The position numbers and the translations under genes were made by a program. Shown here piece by piece: positions 44,921 to 53,972 of a stretch of 64,000 nucleotides of DNA. Numbering within the stretch: position 1 is the first letter of the stretch; each line of letters begins with the position of its first letter. This stretch comes from Flexilinea flocculi (GTDB taxonomy: Bacteria; Chloroflexota; Anaerolineae; Anaerolineales; Anaerolineaceae), in assembly GCF_001192795.1 (NCBI RefSeq), contig NZ_DF968181.1, positions 89,603-153,602 of the forward strand, given 5' to 3'. The notes under the pieces are model-generated. The model worked only from the letters and a program-made list of their open reading frames with translations. It did no database searches and was not told the DNA's origin.

Positions 44921-45011
44921 GACTATCTCAATTAATTTAAAAAATAGATCCATATTTTGAATTGCTGAGTTGATTGTGTTCCCGCTATTTGGCAAGATTC
45001 TTGTACCGGAA

Positions 45012-45061
45012 TAAAAAAAGAGAAATGGTTATTGGCGAATTATCCCAAAAACCAATTCTCT
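45012..45061 (-). terminator. Terminator of the minus-strand DUF917 operon
   Basis: On the minus strand, AGAGAATTGGTT pairs with AACCATTTCTCT (one T-T mismatch) and is followed by seven T residues. It lies 39 bases after the stop codon of the last gene in the operon. Confidence 0.8.
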
Positions 45062-45099
45062 GATTTATCAATTTATGAAAGTGTTTGTTTCAACGTTTC

Positions 45100-46242
45100 T
45101 TAGGGTCGAGCCACGATTTCCTCAATCGGCTTGTAATCAAAATCAAAACCCCAAAATCGCGGGCCGAAGAAAGAAATCGCTTTTTCGGAACGGAAAATCG
45201 GATTGATTTTACAACCGATCACTACAACTGGATCACCTTCTTTTAGTTCCGTATTTGAATATCCCTCACCCGTATTTGGATTGACGTTCATGATTAGATC
45301 TGGGCTGAAAACATATGGTTCCCCGTCCAGCCATGCTATATGATTTTCATTCAAGAACCAGATATCCATCGTGTGTCCTTCATCGGCACCAGTTCCCCGG
45401 ATATGCGTTGTCCCTGCCATGGCGCCTTCTTTATCCTCCCATTCTTTGCCGGTTACAACTCCTGAGAATAATTTCCATCCATCCAATTGTTCGCTGATTT
45501 TTGTTACAGGATTCTGTCCGGATTCAACCGCTTTGTGGACAGCTTTTCCCAGTTCGTAGCTCAGTGATAAAGTTCCAGGAACGATGGTTTCTCGTGTATC
45601 TTTCGCGGACAACAGAACAGATGCAAAATATACAGCGCCATAACTGGCGATCGCCATCATTTTTCCTAAACGTTCGACCATGGCAGCTGAGCCTTCTTTG
45701 ATGACAATGATATCCCCCCACCAGTCTGTTACAACTGCTGGTGTGATACTATAGTCTTTCAAAAAATATGTTGTCTGCATTTCCTGAGGAACAGCTCTGC
45801 CGCTGTAATCACCGTCGATCAGACTTATTCCCAACCGGGCAGCAACCACCATCGGAGCTGGTGCATTGGCAGCGCCTAACTCTACTGGAACCAAAGCACC
45901 CACTTTGACACCGGAATACTTCTCTAGCTCCTTCACTGCCATTTCGGCAGCGCGCAAACCGAATTTATTCTCAATGCCTAATTTTTCCCCTAATTCAGAA
46001 ATATCTGATTCACTTTCCGGACGACCGGCAGAGATCGATCCAGAACTGAACGCGGTACAAGTGAACGTGTCTTCCGGCAATTCTACTGCATCGATCCATG
46101 ATAGTGTTAACCCTTCATCAAGCGCTTTGGTCAGTAATTCCATTCCGGTCGTCATGGAACCGCCGCCACCTGTCCCAAGCAGTTTCAATCCGGTAAGAAA
46201 ATCGATACAATCTTGCTTTGTTTTTAGAACTTTTTTCGACAT
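45100..46242 (-). CDS. DUF917 family protein (S-methylthiohydantoin desulfurase-like), copy A
   Basis: The protein is 380 residues from the ATG at 46242, which has GGAGAAGAT directly upstream. An in-frame start at 46269 has no such site. The Gly-rich LLGTGGGGS motif lies near the N-terminus, followed by SSGSISAGRPESESD, VPVELGAANAPAPMVVAARLG and DGDYSGRAVPQEMQTTY. It ends with SFFGPRFWGFDFDYKPIEE. Characterised relatives take part in hydantoin-type ring metabolism, including ergothioneine breakdown products; the reaction here is not known. It is the last gene of a four-gene minus-strand operon. A paralogue with the same N- and C-terminal motifs is encoded at 56169-57284. Confidence 0.88.
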   Translation of the reverse strand: MSKKVLKTKQDCIDFLTGLKLLGTGGGGSMTTGMELLTKALDEGLTLSWIDAVELPEDTFTCTAFSSGSISAGRPESESDISELGEKLGIENKFGLRAAEMAVKELEKYSGVKVGALVPVELGAANAPAPMVVAARLGISLIDGDYSGRAVPQEMQTTYFLKDYSITPAVVTDWWGDIIVIKEGSAAMVERLGKMMAIASYGAVYFASVLLSAKDTRETIVPGTLSLSYELGKAVHKAVESGQNPVTKISEQLDGWKLFSGVVTGKEWEDKEGAMAGTTHIRGTGADEGHTMDIWFLNENHIAWLDGEPYVFSPDLIMNVNPNTGEGYSNTELKEGDPVVVIGCKINPIFRSEKAISFFGPRFWGFDFDYKPIEEIVARP

Positions 46243-46331
46243 ATCTTCTCCAATTATTTTATTAATCATCCAATCTTTTTTTTGGATAGTGATTGACAGA
46301 CGATGATTTATTCCCTCTTCGATTTGATCCG

Positions 46332-46619
46332 TCAGCGTTTCTGCAGCTCTCTGGCGATTTTCAATACCATTGCGTCCAGGTGCCTTTTTTGGGCATCATC
46401 ATCCATCGACGATTCCCGTTCTTCATCGATTTGTTCTCTGAGCGAAGCGATAAAATCATCGGACATTCCTGCCGATTCCATAATTGCCAGTAATCGCCCC
46501 GCTGAATCAATTAACCGAAAAATCCCATAATTATCAGGTTCATCGTAAAGTCCGCGGGCACTTGTAATTACGTAGGAAACGAGCATAAACAATTCGTTTT
46601 TTAATTCTGTTGGTTCCAT
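46332..46619 (-). CDS. Small helical protein, DUF6092-like
   Basis: The protein is 95 residues from the ATG at 46619. An in-frame TTG at 46634 is possible. It reads ELKNELFMLVSYVITSARGL, then DEPDNYGIFRLIDSAGRLLAIM, then a charged C-terminal helix. This fits my memory of DUF6092, small all-helical proteins seen with DUF917 genes, but I hold the name lightly. No signal peptide is present. The ATG is one base after the nitroreductase stop (TAAAATG), which shows tight coupling. It could be a subunit or chaperone for one of the neighbouring enzymes. Confidence 0.65.
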   Translation of the reverse strand: MEPTELKNELFMLVSYVITSARGLYDEPDNYGIFRLIDSAGRLLAIMESAGMSDDFIASLREQIDEERESSMDDDAQKRHLDAMVLKIARELQKR

Positions 46620-46620
46620 T

Positions 46621-47133
46621 TTATATTTTTTCAAAACTTTCCTGGAAATAGATTTCTTGTAAAAGTTTTTTCCGCGGGGCGGAAGGAATGCTCCTGGGTT
46701 TGCCCAAAACGATCAACAGAACTGGTTCCACTTGTTCCGGTATCTTTAGAAATTCTTTTACACCTTCTACATGGAAGGAACCGATGGCACAGCCACCCAA
46801 TCCCAGATCGTGTGCAGCCAGCAGTATATTCTGCATCGCGGCTCCGATATCCAAATACTTGATGATTGGAAGAACTTCCTTTTTCTGTCCACGAAAATCG
46901 AGACATAATACGATAATTCCGGAAGGGATTCCGATGATGCCGGGACAAATTGCGCGCATTCTGGCGATTTGTTTCGGTTCGCACACACTGATGAACAGCC
47001 AGCTTTGACTGTTTCCTCCACTGGGTGCGGAAGCTGCCGCTTCGATAATTTTTTGAAGATCAGCGTCATCTATCGGTTCCGAAGTATAGGATCGGACGCT
47101 GCGTCGTGTTCGGATTGCTTCAAGCGTTTCCAT
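46621..47133 (-). CDS. Nitroreductase family FMN enzyme
   Basis: The protein is 170 residues from the ATG at 47133, which follows GGAGATAAAA. An ATG at 47151 is also in frame. It has the typical METLEAIRTRRSVRSYTSEP opening with the FMN-phosphate-binding Arg pair. SAPSGGNSQSWLFISV and YLDIGAAMQNILLAAHDLGLGGCAIG follow, then a final VLLIVLGKPRS. It would reduce a nitro compound, a quinone or a double bond with NAD(P)H. In this locus it may act on the imported compound or an intermediate. The gene is coupled to the racemase upstream and the small helical protein downstream. Confidence 0.88.
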   Translation of the reverse strand: METLEAIRTRRSVRSYTSEPIDDADLQKIIEAAASAPSGGNSQSWLFISVCEPKQIARMRAICPGIIGIPSGIIVLCLDFRGQKKEVLPIIKYLDIGAAMQNILLAAHDLGLGGCAIGSFHVEGVKEFLKIPEQVEPVLLIVLGKPRSIPSAPRKKLLQEIYFQESFEKI

Positions 47134-47147
47134 TTTTATCTCCATGA

Positions 47148-48677
47148 TCATGATTCACTTATCGGGTAACCGCTTATTTCTTTTTCAGGAGGAAGCGGCC
47201 ATGTAATTTTACTGTGAGTGAGATGTAGATCTGTCAATAATTCTGCTAATTTGACAGCTACTGCAGGCGGTTCCAACACGGGCACATGAATTCCCCGTTC
47301 AGAAAGCCCTTCCTGAAGAGCATCAGCAAGACCGATCATTCCGGTACAGCCTGGAATTAAGGAATGCGCACCATCCTGAACAACTGCCAGTTCACCGGCA
47401 TCCAGCAGCGCTTTCAATAATCTTTCCGGATTTGTTTCCACTTCCTCAACGGTCAAGCCAACCGTTCGAACGGATGCCAGCCTGGAACTGATTCCATATT
47501 CCGCAACCTGATTGGTAAATTTATGCGCATAGTCCTTGCGAGTGCCTAAAATACTGAAGCGGTGTGAAAGTGCTGATGCCAGAAAACTGCATGCCTGAGT
47601 CTGGCCGATTACAGGGATGGACACTGCTTCGCGTACTGCATCAAAGCCAGGATCGCTCATACAATCGATAATCAAGGCATCGGCTCCTTCTCTTTCTGCT
47701 TTTTTTGCAATGAGCAGAAGCTCCGGAATGCACATCGCTTTTTGATACTGGTTTTCAATCGTAGCCGGTCCGGTTTGTATTGCCTCCACAGTAATCTGGG
47801 TGGTAGGACGTGCATAGGCTGCGTATCCTTTTTGCGTTTCTTCAAGCCAATTATTTCCCCGGTATCCCTGGATAACGGGAACCATCACACAAATTTTAAC
47901 TGCCTCATTGAGTAAACCATTCCAGGATGGTGTAAATTCTGTATTCAGGTTTTGATGATCTGGCAGCAGAAAACTTTTACCATATGGATATGTTTTTAAA
48001 CTCTGTGTGAGGTTTAACCCGGCTGTCATCTCAGCCCATTTCAGCGCAGCAGACGATGGATCGATAATCAACGGATTCAACCCGTGCTGCTGAAGCGCAT
48101 CTTTCAAATCCTGTTTCATGTCCCGCATACGCGTACATCCGAAAATGATTCCACTGGCGCCATCTTCCTGTATGGCATGGACGGATTCGACGAATAATGA
48201 AGAAAGCAGTTTTTCAGGGTTATCATGCAATTCGAGAACCGGTATCTCAACAGATCGTGTGGATGTATATTTTTCAATCAGTCCGTATCGTTTTATTAGG
48301 AGCTCAAAAGGAAAACGATCTCGTTTAGCGGTTGCGATTATGGAAAATTTATTGCACAGAATTGCAGCTAATGTCATCGCAGATTGAGCAGCTCCAATTA
48401 CTGGAATGCGTGTGATTTCTCTGGCAGCTTCCAATCCAGGATCATTCATACAATCTATGACAATTGCATCCATCCCATCCCTTTCGGCTTCTAATACTCG
48501 CTGAGCGACTTGTGGAGCGGCAAGCGTTTCTTCATAAATCGATTCCAGAGAAGCAGGTCCCTTTAAAATATTAACAAGACTGATCTGAGTATTACCGCAA
48601 ATATATTTTCGCAGAACAGGAATCGTTTTGGAAACGATTTCAGAAGAAGTGATCGGAGCAATAATTCTGATTTTCAT
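47148..48677 (-). CDS. Tandem-fused Asp/Glu/hydantoin racemase family protein
   Basis: This 509-residue protein is two racemase domains joined head to tail (about 1-235 and 258-500), each the length of a normal single-domain family member. Both keep the catalytic cysteine pair: C76 in IDCMNDPG and C181 in FGCTRM, then C339 in IDCMSDPG and C444 in PGCTGM. Both also have a PVIGAAQSA/PVIGQTQAC motif and an EAERDGMDA/KAEREGADA motif. Family members racemise aspartate, glutamate or 5-substituted hydantoins, or act as maleate isomerases. Two intact active sites suggest an internal pseudo-dimer. It is the first gene of the minus-strand operon and diverges from the transporter operon. Confidence 0.87.
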   Translation of the reverse strand: MKIRIIAPITSSEIVSKTIPVLRKYICGNTQISLVNILKGPASLESIYEETLAAPQVAQRVLEAERDGMDAIVIDCMNDPGLEAAREITRIPVIGAAQSAMTLAAILCNKFSIIATAKRDRFPFELLIKRYGLIEKYTSTRSVEIPVLELHDNPEKLLSSLFVESVHAIQEDGASGIIFGCTRMRDMKQDLKDALQQHGLNPLIIDPSSAALKWAEMTAGLNLTQSLKTYPYGKSFLLPDHQNLNTEFTPSWNGLLNEAVKICVMVPVIQGYRGNNWLEETQKGYAAYARPTTQITVEAIQTGPATIENQYQKAMCIPELLLIAKKAEREGADALIIDCMSDPGFDAVREAVSIPVIGQTQACSFLASALSHRFSILGTRKDYAHKFTNQVAEYGISSRLASVRTVGLTVEEVETNPERLLKALLDAGELAVVQDGAHSLIPGCTGMIGLADALQEGLSERGIHVPVLEPPAVAVKLAELLTDLHLTHSKITWPLPPEKEISGYPISES

Positions 48678-48774
48678 GGTTATCCTTCATATGATTGTGA
48701 AATTGAGAGTCATTATTAAGATTGATTTCAGTAATTCGAAATTTCGATAAACCTTTTAAGCAATGAGAGAAATA

Positions 48775-48823
48775 TTGTTATGGTGTTGTTTTTGTGCTTC
48801 ACGAAAAAACAACATCACAACAA
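48775..48823. repeat. Hairpin repeat copy 13 in the divergent promoter region
   Basis: TTGTTATGGTGTTGTTTTT (48775-48793) pairs with 48805-48823 with two weak positions. The apex is GTGCTTCACGA. Outer arms lie on both sides (AATTCGAAATTTCG at 48731 and CCATATATTCCGAATTATTG at 48830). Another pair of arms continues to 48925. The element fills the 441-base gap between the two divergent operons. A TATAAT at 48964-48969 precedes the binding-protein gene. Confidence 0.8.
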
Positions 48824-49118
48824 ATAATCCTCCATATATTCCGAATTATTGAAAATATACCCAGTAATTCGAAATATGAGAAGGATAAATTCTTCAACTG
48901 TCCGATCCAAATTTCGAAATACTGAAATATGCCAAATCCTGATAATTGTTTGTTTTTATTTGTTATAATCGGTTTTCAACTGACACTCGAATCAATAAAA
49001 ATCGAAATAACCCTTTAATACTTTTTATATCTGTGTTAGATAAGAAAAACGGCAGATGTTTGATGCCTGAATTTTCTTTAAATCGTATCTTTTATCAACT
49101 TCACGAAAGAGGAGAAAA

Positions 49119-50672
49119 ATGAAAAAGGCAAGGATATTATTTTTTGTGTTAGGTCTGATCGGTATTCTGCTAATTACCGGTACGGCTTTTGCTGCGGATT
49201 CTCCAACATTCGCTGTTTATGCTCTAAACAGTGAGCCACTCACGAATTGGGATCCCGCGATTGAATTTTCAAACGGTATACATGTTCATAATAATATGTA
49301 TGAACAGCTGCTGCGCTATGATTCGATCGAAGAAAAAATTATTCCTATGTTGGCTGAATCTTATACAGTTTCAGAAGATGGATTAACATGGACCTTTAAA
49401 CTTCGATCCGGCGTAAAATTCCAGAACGGTGATGATTTTTCTGCAGAGGATGTTAAATTCTCGATTGAACGAACGATGCAGCTTGCCGCCGGGGCGTCCT
49501 ATATCTGGTCTGCTGTTGAATCGATCAATGTAGTGGATCCACTTACTGTTGAATTTAAACTGGCTTATAAAAATCCGCTCGATCTGGTTGCGGCTACCGG
49601 TTATGCAGCTTTCATCTATTCATCCAAATGTGTGAATGAAGACAATACCTGGATTGATGAGACATCTGGCTGTGGTACTGGCCCTTATATGTTAAGAAGC
49701 TCTAAATGGGGCGATGAAGTGATTCTTGAAAAATTTGATGGATATTGGGGCGGATGGCAGGATAACAGTATCGATATTGTTGTTTTCAAGAAAGTCTCTG
49801 AAACTGCAACCAGAAGGCAAATGATCGAAACCGGAGAAGCAGCAATTACGGTTGAACTGCCATATACCGATGTGGATGTTTTGAAAAACAATCCGGATGT
49901 GGTTGTTTCGGTTAATCCTTCTCTGCAAAATCTGATCGGGATGTTCAACACCCAAAAACCTCCTTTGGATAACGTAAAACTGCGCCAGGCATTATCCTAC
50001 GCATTCCCATTTCAAGCTGTTATTGATACGGTAATTGGCGGTTATGGACAGCAATCCTATGGTATGGTTCCGGCTGGTTTATGGGGTTGGAGCGACCAGC
50101 TGCCGCGTTATGAATATGATCTGGAAAAAGCTAAAGCGTTATTGGAAGAAGCTGGTGTTGGATCCGATCTAAATCTTGTCTTGACCTATACAGCCGGAAA
50201 TGAGTCAGAGAAAAGCACTGCAGAGCTTTATAAGTCTGAGTTAGCCAAATTGGGTGTAAATCTTGAGATTCGCGGCATGCCATGGGACAGCCAGTGGGAA
50301 ATGGCATTGGGTGATCCAGCTCAACGCCAGGATATCTTAATGATGTATTGGTGGCCAGATCTGCCCAGTCCTTATTCATTCTTGTATTCCACTTTCCATT
50401 CAGAGGATGAGCCTTTGTTCAACCTGGCTTATTATAAGAATCCGGAATTTGACCAATTAATTGACGGTGGAAATGAAATGACATCATCGGATATTGAGAA
50501 AGCAAAACAAATGTTCATCGATGCACAGAAGATGCTGTTGGACGATGCTGCTTCCATCTTTATGTATGATCGTCAGGATATTTGGGTGACGTACAAAACG
50601 ATTCAAGGTTTTAAATTCAACCCGGCTTATCCAACGGTAGTTTTCTTCCATGAGCTGACTATTCAGAATTAA
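49119..50672 (+). CDS. Dipeptide/oligopeptide-type ABC substrate-binding protein
   Basis: This 517-residue protein has a Sec signal peptide (KKARILFFVLGLIGILLITG, cleavage near AFA-AD) and no lipobox Cys. It follows the family 5 solute-binding pattern. NMYEQLLRYDSIEEKIIPML and LAESYTVSEDGLTWTFKLR come first, then GVKFQNGDDFSAEDVKFSIE and TGPYMLRSSKWG-type segments. VKLRQALSYAFPF and a C-terminal lobe complete it. It would capture a peptide, a modified amino acid or an opine-like compound outside the membrane and deliver it to the permease pair encoded downstream. AAAGAGGAGAAAA precedes the ATG. A 354-base gap with two hairpin repeats separates it from the permease genes, which may set a higher binding-protein level. 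Confidence 0.92.
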   Translation: MKKARILFFVLGLIGILLITGTAFAADSPTFAVYALNSEPLTNWDPAIEFSNGIHVHNNMYEQLLRYDSIEEKIIPMLAESYTVSEDGLTWTFKLRSGVKFQNGDDFSAEDVKFSIERTMQLAAGASYIWSAVESINVVDPLTVEFKLAYKNPLDLVAATGYAAFIYSSKCVNEDNTWIDETSGCGTGPYMLRSSKWGDEVILEKFDGYWGGWQDNSIDIVVFKKVSETATRRQMIETGEAAITVELPYTDVDVLKNNPDVVVSVNPSLQNLIGMFNTQKPPLDNVKLRQALSYAFPFQAVIDTVIGGYGQQSYGMVPAGLWGWSDQLPRYEYDLEKAKALLEEAGVGSDLNLVLTYTAGNESEKSTAELYKSELAKLGVNLEIRGMPWDSQWEMALGDPAQRQDILMMYWWPDLPSPYSFLYSTFHSEDEPLFNLAYYKNPEFDQLIDGGNEMTSSDIEKAKQMFIDAQKMLLDDAASIFMYDRQDIWVTYKTIQGFKFNPAYPTVVFFHELTIQN

Positions 50673-50729
50673 TGGAAAGCTGTCCGGATGGCTCTTACTG
50701 TGACAGCCATTCGCACTATGAAAAGCATT

Positions 50730-50784
50730 ATTCGTTGTTGTGTAGTTTTGCACTTTGCGTAAAACTGTAAGGACAACAATGAAT
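50730..50784. repeat. Hairpin repeat copy 14
   Basis: ATTCGTTGTTGT (from 50730) pairs with ACAACAATGAAT (to 50784), and AGTTTT pairs with AAAACT around the apex GCACTTTGCGT. The right outer arm is inverted relative to the usual unit: CAGCGATTCGAAATATGG at 50788. Confidence 0.8.
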
Positions 50785-50833
50785 TCCAGCGATTCGAAAT
50801 ATGGATAAACTCATCGAATAGAAAGCGAAAATA

Positions 50834-50880
50834 TGTTGTTGTGATGTTTTTATGCTTCATGCAAAAACACCACAACAACA
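50834..50880. repeat. Hairpin repeat copy 15
   Basis: TGTTGTTGTG (50834-50843) pairs with CACAACAACA (50871-50880), and GTTTTTATGC pairs with GCAAAAAC-type sequence around TTCAT. It is in tandem with copy 14 and shares an outer arm with it. A run of T and TTTTGAATCGGTGG follow. It lies between the binding-protein and permease genes. Confidence 0.85.
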
Positions 50881-51026
50881 ATTTATTTATTTTTTTTCAA
50901 ATTTTGAATCGGTGGATGAATCCTTTTGATTTTTTGAATCACTGATTCACTGGTTATTTGACGGGATTCTTGAAAATAACTAAAGAATCCCTTTTTTTCT
51001 ATCATTCATTTATTGAAGGAGCCTGG

Positions 51027-52037
51027 ATGACGAAATTTATTCTCAGACGTGTATTGTTAGGAATAATTGTCCTCCTGGGAGTGGCATTCATTACTTTTTT
51101 TGTGGCGCGTGTTGTACCATCCAATCCTGCTGCGAAATGGGCTGGACCGCGTGCAAACCAGGAGCAGATTGCAAAAGCAACAATTGAGCTGGGTCTGGAT
51201 AAACCGCTGTTGGTTCAATTCGGAAAATATCTGACGGATTTGATTCAAGGAAACCTCGGTCATTCATTGCGGACACGACGCCCCATTACGCAGGAGCTGC
51301 TCGAAAGTCTGCCTGCGACAGTGGAGCTGGTCTTATTATCCACAATAGCGGCTGTGTTCATTGGAATTCCGTTGGGGGTCATCTCTGCAAAACGGAAAGA
51401 TAAGATGATCGATCATTTCAGCCGTCTTTTTTCCATCGGAGCTGTATCTTTGCCCACTTTCTGGATTGGTCTGATTCTGCAATTGTTTTTTTTCAGAATT
51501 CTGGATATTTTTCCGATGGGCGGCCAGTTGAGTACAGAGATAAAGATTCTGATGGATATTCCAAAAATCACCGGATTTTTGATGTTCGATTGTCTTATCA
51601 CTGGCAATTTTACGATTTTCTTTGATGCGCTCTGGCACATTGTTCTTCCTGGAATTACAATAGCGCTGTATCCTATCGGACTGGTTGCCCGAATGACGCG
51701 GTCTGCAATGCTCGAAATTCTTAACGAGGATTACATCACTGCGGCTCGATCTTATGGGTTAAAAGAAAAAACAGTCCTATGGTCATATGCGCTGAAAAAT
51801 TCCATCGGACCAACTTCAACGGTTGTTGCGCTGTCGATTGGATATACGCTGGTCAATACGTTTCTAACCGAATCGATCTTTACCTGGCCGGGGATTGGAA
51901 GTTATATCTCTTCTGCTGTGATCGGAAATGATTATCCTGCCATTATGGGGGTTACCATTTTTTCGGCATTTTCCTATGTGCTTCTCAACCTGGCCGCAGA
52001 TATCATTATTGCGCTGGATCCCCGAGTACGAACCTGA
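51027..52037 (+). CDS. Dipeptide-type ABC permease (DppB-like)
   Basis: The protein is 336 residues from the ATG at 51027, which follows GAAGGAGCCTGG. The longer frame from 50958 starts in the intergenic region. It has six membrane helices: a first helix LLGIIVLLGVAFITFFVARV, then the typical large periplasmic loop with PSNPAAKWAGPRANQEQIAK and LGLDKPLLVQFGKYL. The cytoplasmic coupling motif is EDYITAARSYGLKEKTVLW. It forms the membrane channel with the next permease. Its stop is 12 bases before the next start. Confidence 0.92.
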   Translation: MTKFILRRVLLGIIVLLGVAFITFFVARVVPSNPAAKWAGPRANQEQIAKATIELGLDKPLLVQFGKYLTDLIQGNLGHSLRTRRPITQELLESLPATVELVLLSTIAAVFIGIPLGVISAKRKDKMIDHFSRLFSIGAVSLPTFWIGLILQLFFFRILDIFPMGGQLSTEIKILMDIPKITGFLMFDCLITGNFTIFFDALWHIVLPGITIALYPIGLVARMTRSAMLEILNEDYITAARSYGLKEKTVLWSYALKNSIGPTSTVVALSIGYTLVNTFLTESIFTWPGIGSYISSAVIGNDYPAIMGVTIFSAFSYVLLNLAADIIIALDPRVRT

Positions 52038-52049
52038 AAGAGGCTGCAA

Positions 52050-52943
52050 ATGACACAAAATTCGAATCTATTACGTGCTATCCAGCCTGCTGTTCGGGAA
52101 TTGAAAGTTACTTTTTACCTTTTAAATCGAAATTTATTGCAGCGCATTTCGATGGTGATTATTCTGCTATTAATCCTGATCGCCATATTCGCTCCGGTCA
52201 TCGCCCCTTATCCAGGGCATGCGATCAGTGACACAAATCCGAAAGATAAACTTCTTCCCCCTTCCAGACAATATTTGTTTGGAACGGATGAATTAGGACG
52301 TGATCTGTTCTCCAGAATTCTTTATGGAACGCGTATATCGTTGCGTACTGCTCTGCTGGCAGTAGGTCTGGCATTATTAATCGGGGCTCCTCTTGGCGCC
52401 ATCGCTGGAGGTCTGGGCGGAATTGCGGATGAGATCATCATGCGTTTAACCGATATCTTTCTGTCTTTCCCGCCTTTATTATTGGCTATTGCCATTTCTT
52501 CATTCTTAGGTCCAAGTCTCGAAAATGCCATCCTGGCAATCGCAATTTCGTGGTGGCCCTGGTATACACGAATTATCCGCGGACAGGCGGTTTCCATTCG
52601 CGAACGCCAATTTGTTCGCGCTGCACGTGCTATCGGAACGCCACTTCCAAAAATCATCTTTTCGCATATTCTCCCCAATACGTTGGCTCCGGTCATCGTA
52701 CAGGCTTCCATGGACATCGGCGGCGTAATTTTGACAATTGCATCGTTAAGTTTTCTGGGCTTGGGTGCACAGCCTCCGATTCCTGAGTGGGGATTGTTGA
52801 TTTCATCCAGCCGTACCTATTTCTTGAATGCATGGTGGTACAGTACATTCCCGGGAATTGCAATCTTCATAACGGTGATGGTTTTTAACCTGATCGGTGA
52901 CGGCATTCGTGAAGTTTTAGATCCGCGTACCAGAAAGTTTTAG
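52050..52943 (+). CDS. Dipeptide-type ABC permease (DppC-like)
   Basis: This 297-residue protein has a cytoplasmic N-terminal segment, six membrane helices, and the family marks PPSRQYLFGTDELGRDLFSR and LYGTRISLRTALLAVGLALL. The coupling motif is ERQFVRAARAIGTPLPKIIF, and the C-terminus is LGLGAQPPIPEWG then LDPRTRK. It pairs with the DppB-like permease. AAAGAGGCTGCAA precedes the ATG. The ATPase gene starts nine bases after its stop. Confidence 0.92.
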   Translation: MTQNSNLLRAIQPAVRELKVTFYLLNRNLLQRISMVIILLLILIAIFAPVIAPYPGHAISDTNPKDKLLPPSRQYLFGTDELGRDLFSRILYGTRISLRTALLAVGLALLIGAPLGAIAGGLGGIADEIIMRLTDIFLSFPPLLLAIAISSFLGPSLENAILAIAISWWPWYTRIIRGQAVSIRERQFVRAARAIGTPLPKIIFSHILPNTLAPVIVQASMDIGGVILTIASLSFLGLGAQPPIPEWGLLISSSRTYFLNAWWYSTFPGIAIFITVMVFNLIGDGIREVLDPRTRKF

Positions 52944-52952
52944 GAGAGAGCC

Positions 52953-53972
52953 ATGACAGATCAAAAAACACAGTTCTATTTTGAAATCAAAGACCTTTCT
53001 GTCGGTTTCCGGACATTTGAAGGAATAAAACCTGTTCTTAATATTGAAGGACTAGGAATTAACCGCGGTGAAACGTATGGGCTGGTGGGTGAAAGCGGTG
53101 CCGGTAAAACGGTTTTAGCACTAACCATTCTTGGCTTGCTGCCCAAACCAGCGGGGATGATCCTGAACGGAAGCATTCTGTTCGATGGGGTTGATCTTCT
53201 GAAGCAAAGTGAAAAACAGATGGCAGAAATCTATCGCGGGAAACGATTGGCTATGATTTTTCAGGATCCGATGTCGACACTAAATCCGGTTTTCACTGTC
53301 TGGCAGCAAATTGAACGTGTCATCACACGGCAGGAGGGGCTGAAGGGTAAAGCTTGTCTGAAGCGGTCTCTCGAATTATTGGATATGGTCAAATTGCCTG
53401 ACACGATGAACCTGATCGATAAATATCCACATGAATTGAGCGGCGGGCAGCGTCAACGAATTATTATTGCTATAGCTTTATCCTGCGGTGCAGAATTTTT
53501 GATTGCTGATGAACCAACGCGAAACTTGGATGTTACGATTCAAGCCGGTATATTAAAATTAATTGACGAATTACAGCGTGACTTTAAAATGAGTGTCCTG
53601 TTTATCGGGAATAATGTCAGTCTGGTGAATATTTTCTGCAGAAATGCGGGGATTTTGTATCGGGGTAAATTAGTGGAAGAAGGATTAAGCAATTGTGTTG
53701 TTCAAAATCCGCTGCATCCCTATACACAGACATTAATTTCTGCGATTCCGCGCAGCAAATCAGAAAAATTGAAATTTTCGAAAACAATAATCAAACCGGA
53801 AGCAGAAAATGGCTGTCCCTATTTTTCCCGATGCACAATCGGTAAAGAAAATTGTTCCACGCATGTCCCCATGTTAAGAGAATTTCGAACGGAATCGTCA
53901 GCAGAATCGTTAAACGATATACAGAATCCTGTTCAAAAAGCAGCTTGTTTTTATGCAGGAGGGACTATATGA
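52953..53972 (+). CDS. Dipeptide-type ABC ATPase (DppD-like) lacking the switch histidine
   Basis: The protein has 339 residues. Walker A GESGAGKT, Q loop MIFQDPMSTLNPVFT, signature ELSGGQRQRIIIAIAL and Walker B FLIADEPT are all present. The D loop reads RNLDVT rather than the usual TALDVT. The switch region that normally reads ITHDLGVV is IGNNVSLV, so the H-loop histidine is replaced by Asn. This predicts a weakened or inactive ATP site contributed by this subunit. The C-terminal oligopeptide domain (about 260-338) has the usual four cysteines, including CPYFSRC and ENCSTH. GGAGAGAGCC precedes the ATG. Its stop overlaps the next start (ATGA). Confidence 0.9.
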   Translation: MTDQKTQFYFEIKDLSVGFRTFEGIKPVLNIEGLGINRGETYGLVGESGAGKTVLALTILGLLPKPAGMILNGSILFDGVDLLKQSEKQMAEIYRGKRLAMIFQDPMSTLNPVFTVWQQIERVITRQEGLKGKACLKRSLELLDMVKLPDTMNLIDKYPHELSGGQRQRIIIAIALSCGAEFLIADEPTRNLDVTIQAGILKLIDELQRDFKMSVLFIGNNVSLVNIFCRNAGILYRGKLVEEGLSNCVVQNPLHPYTQTLISAIPRSKSEKLKFSKTIIKPEAENGCPYFSRCTIGKENCSTHVPMLREFRTESSAESLNDIQNPVQKAACFYAGGTI

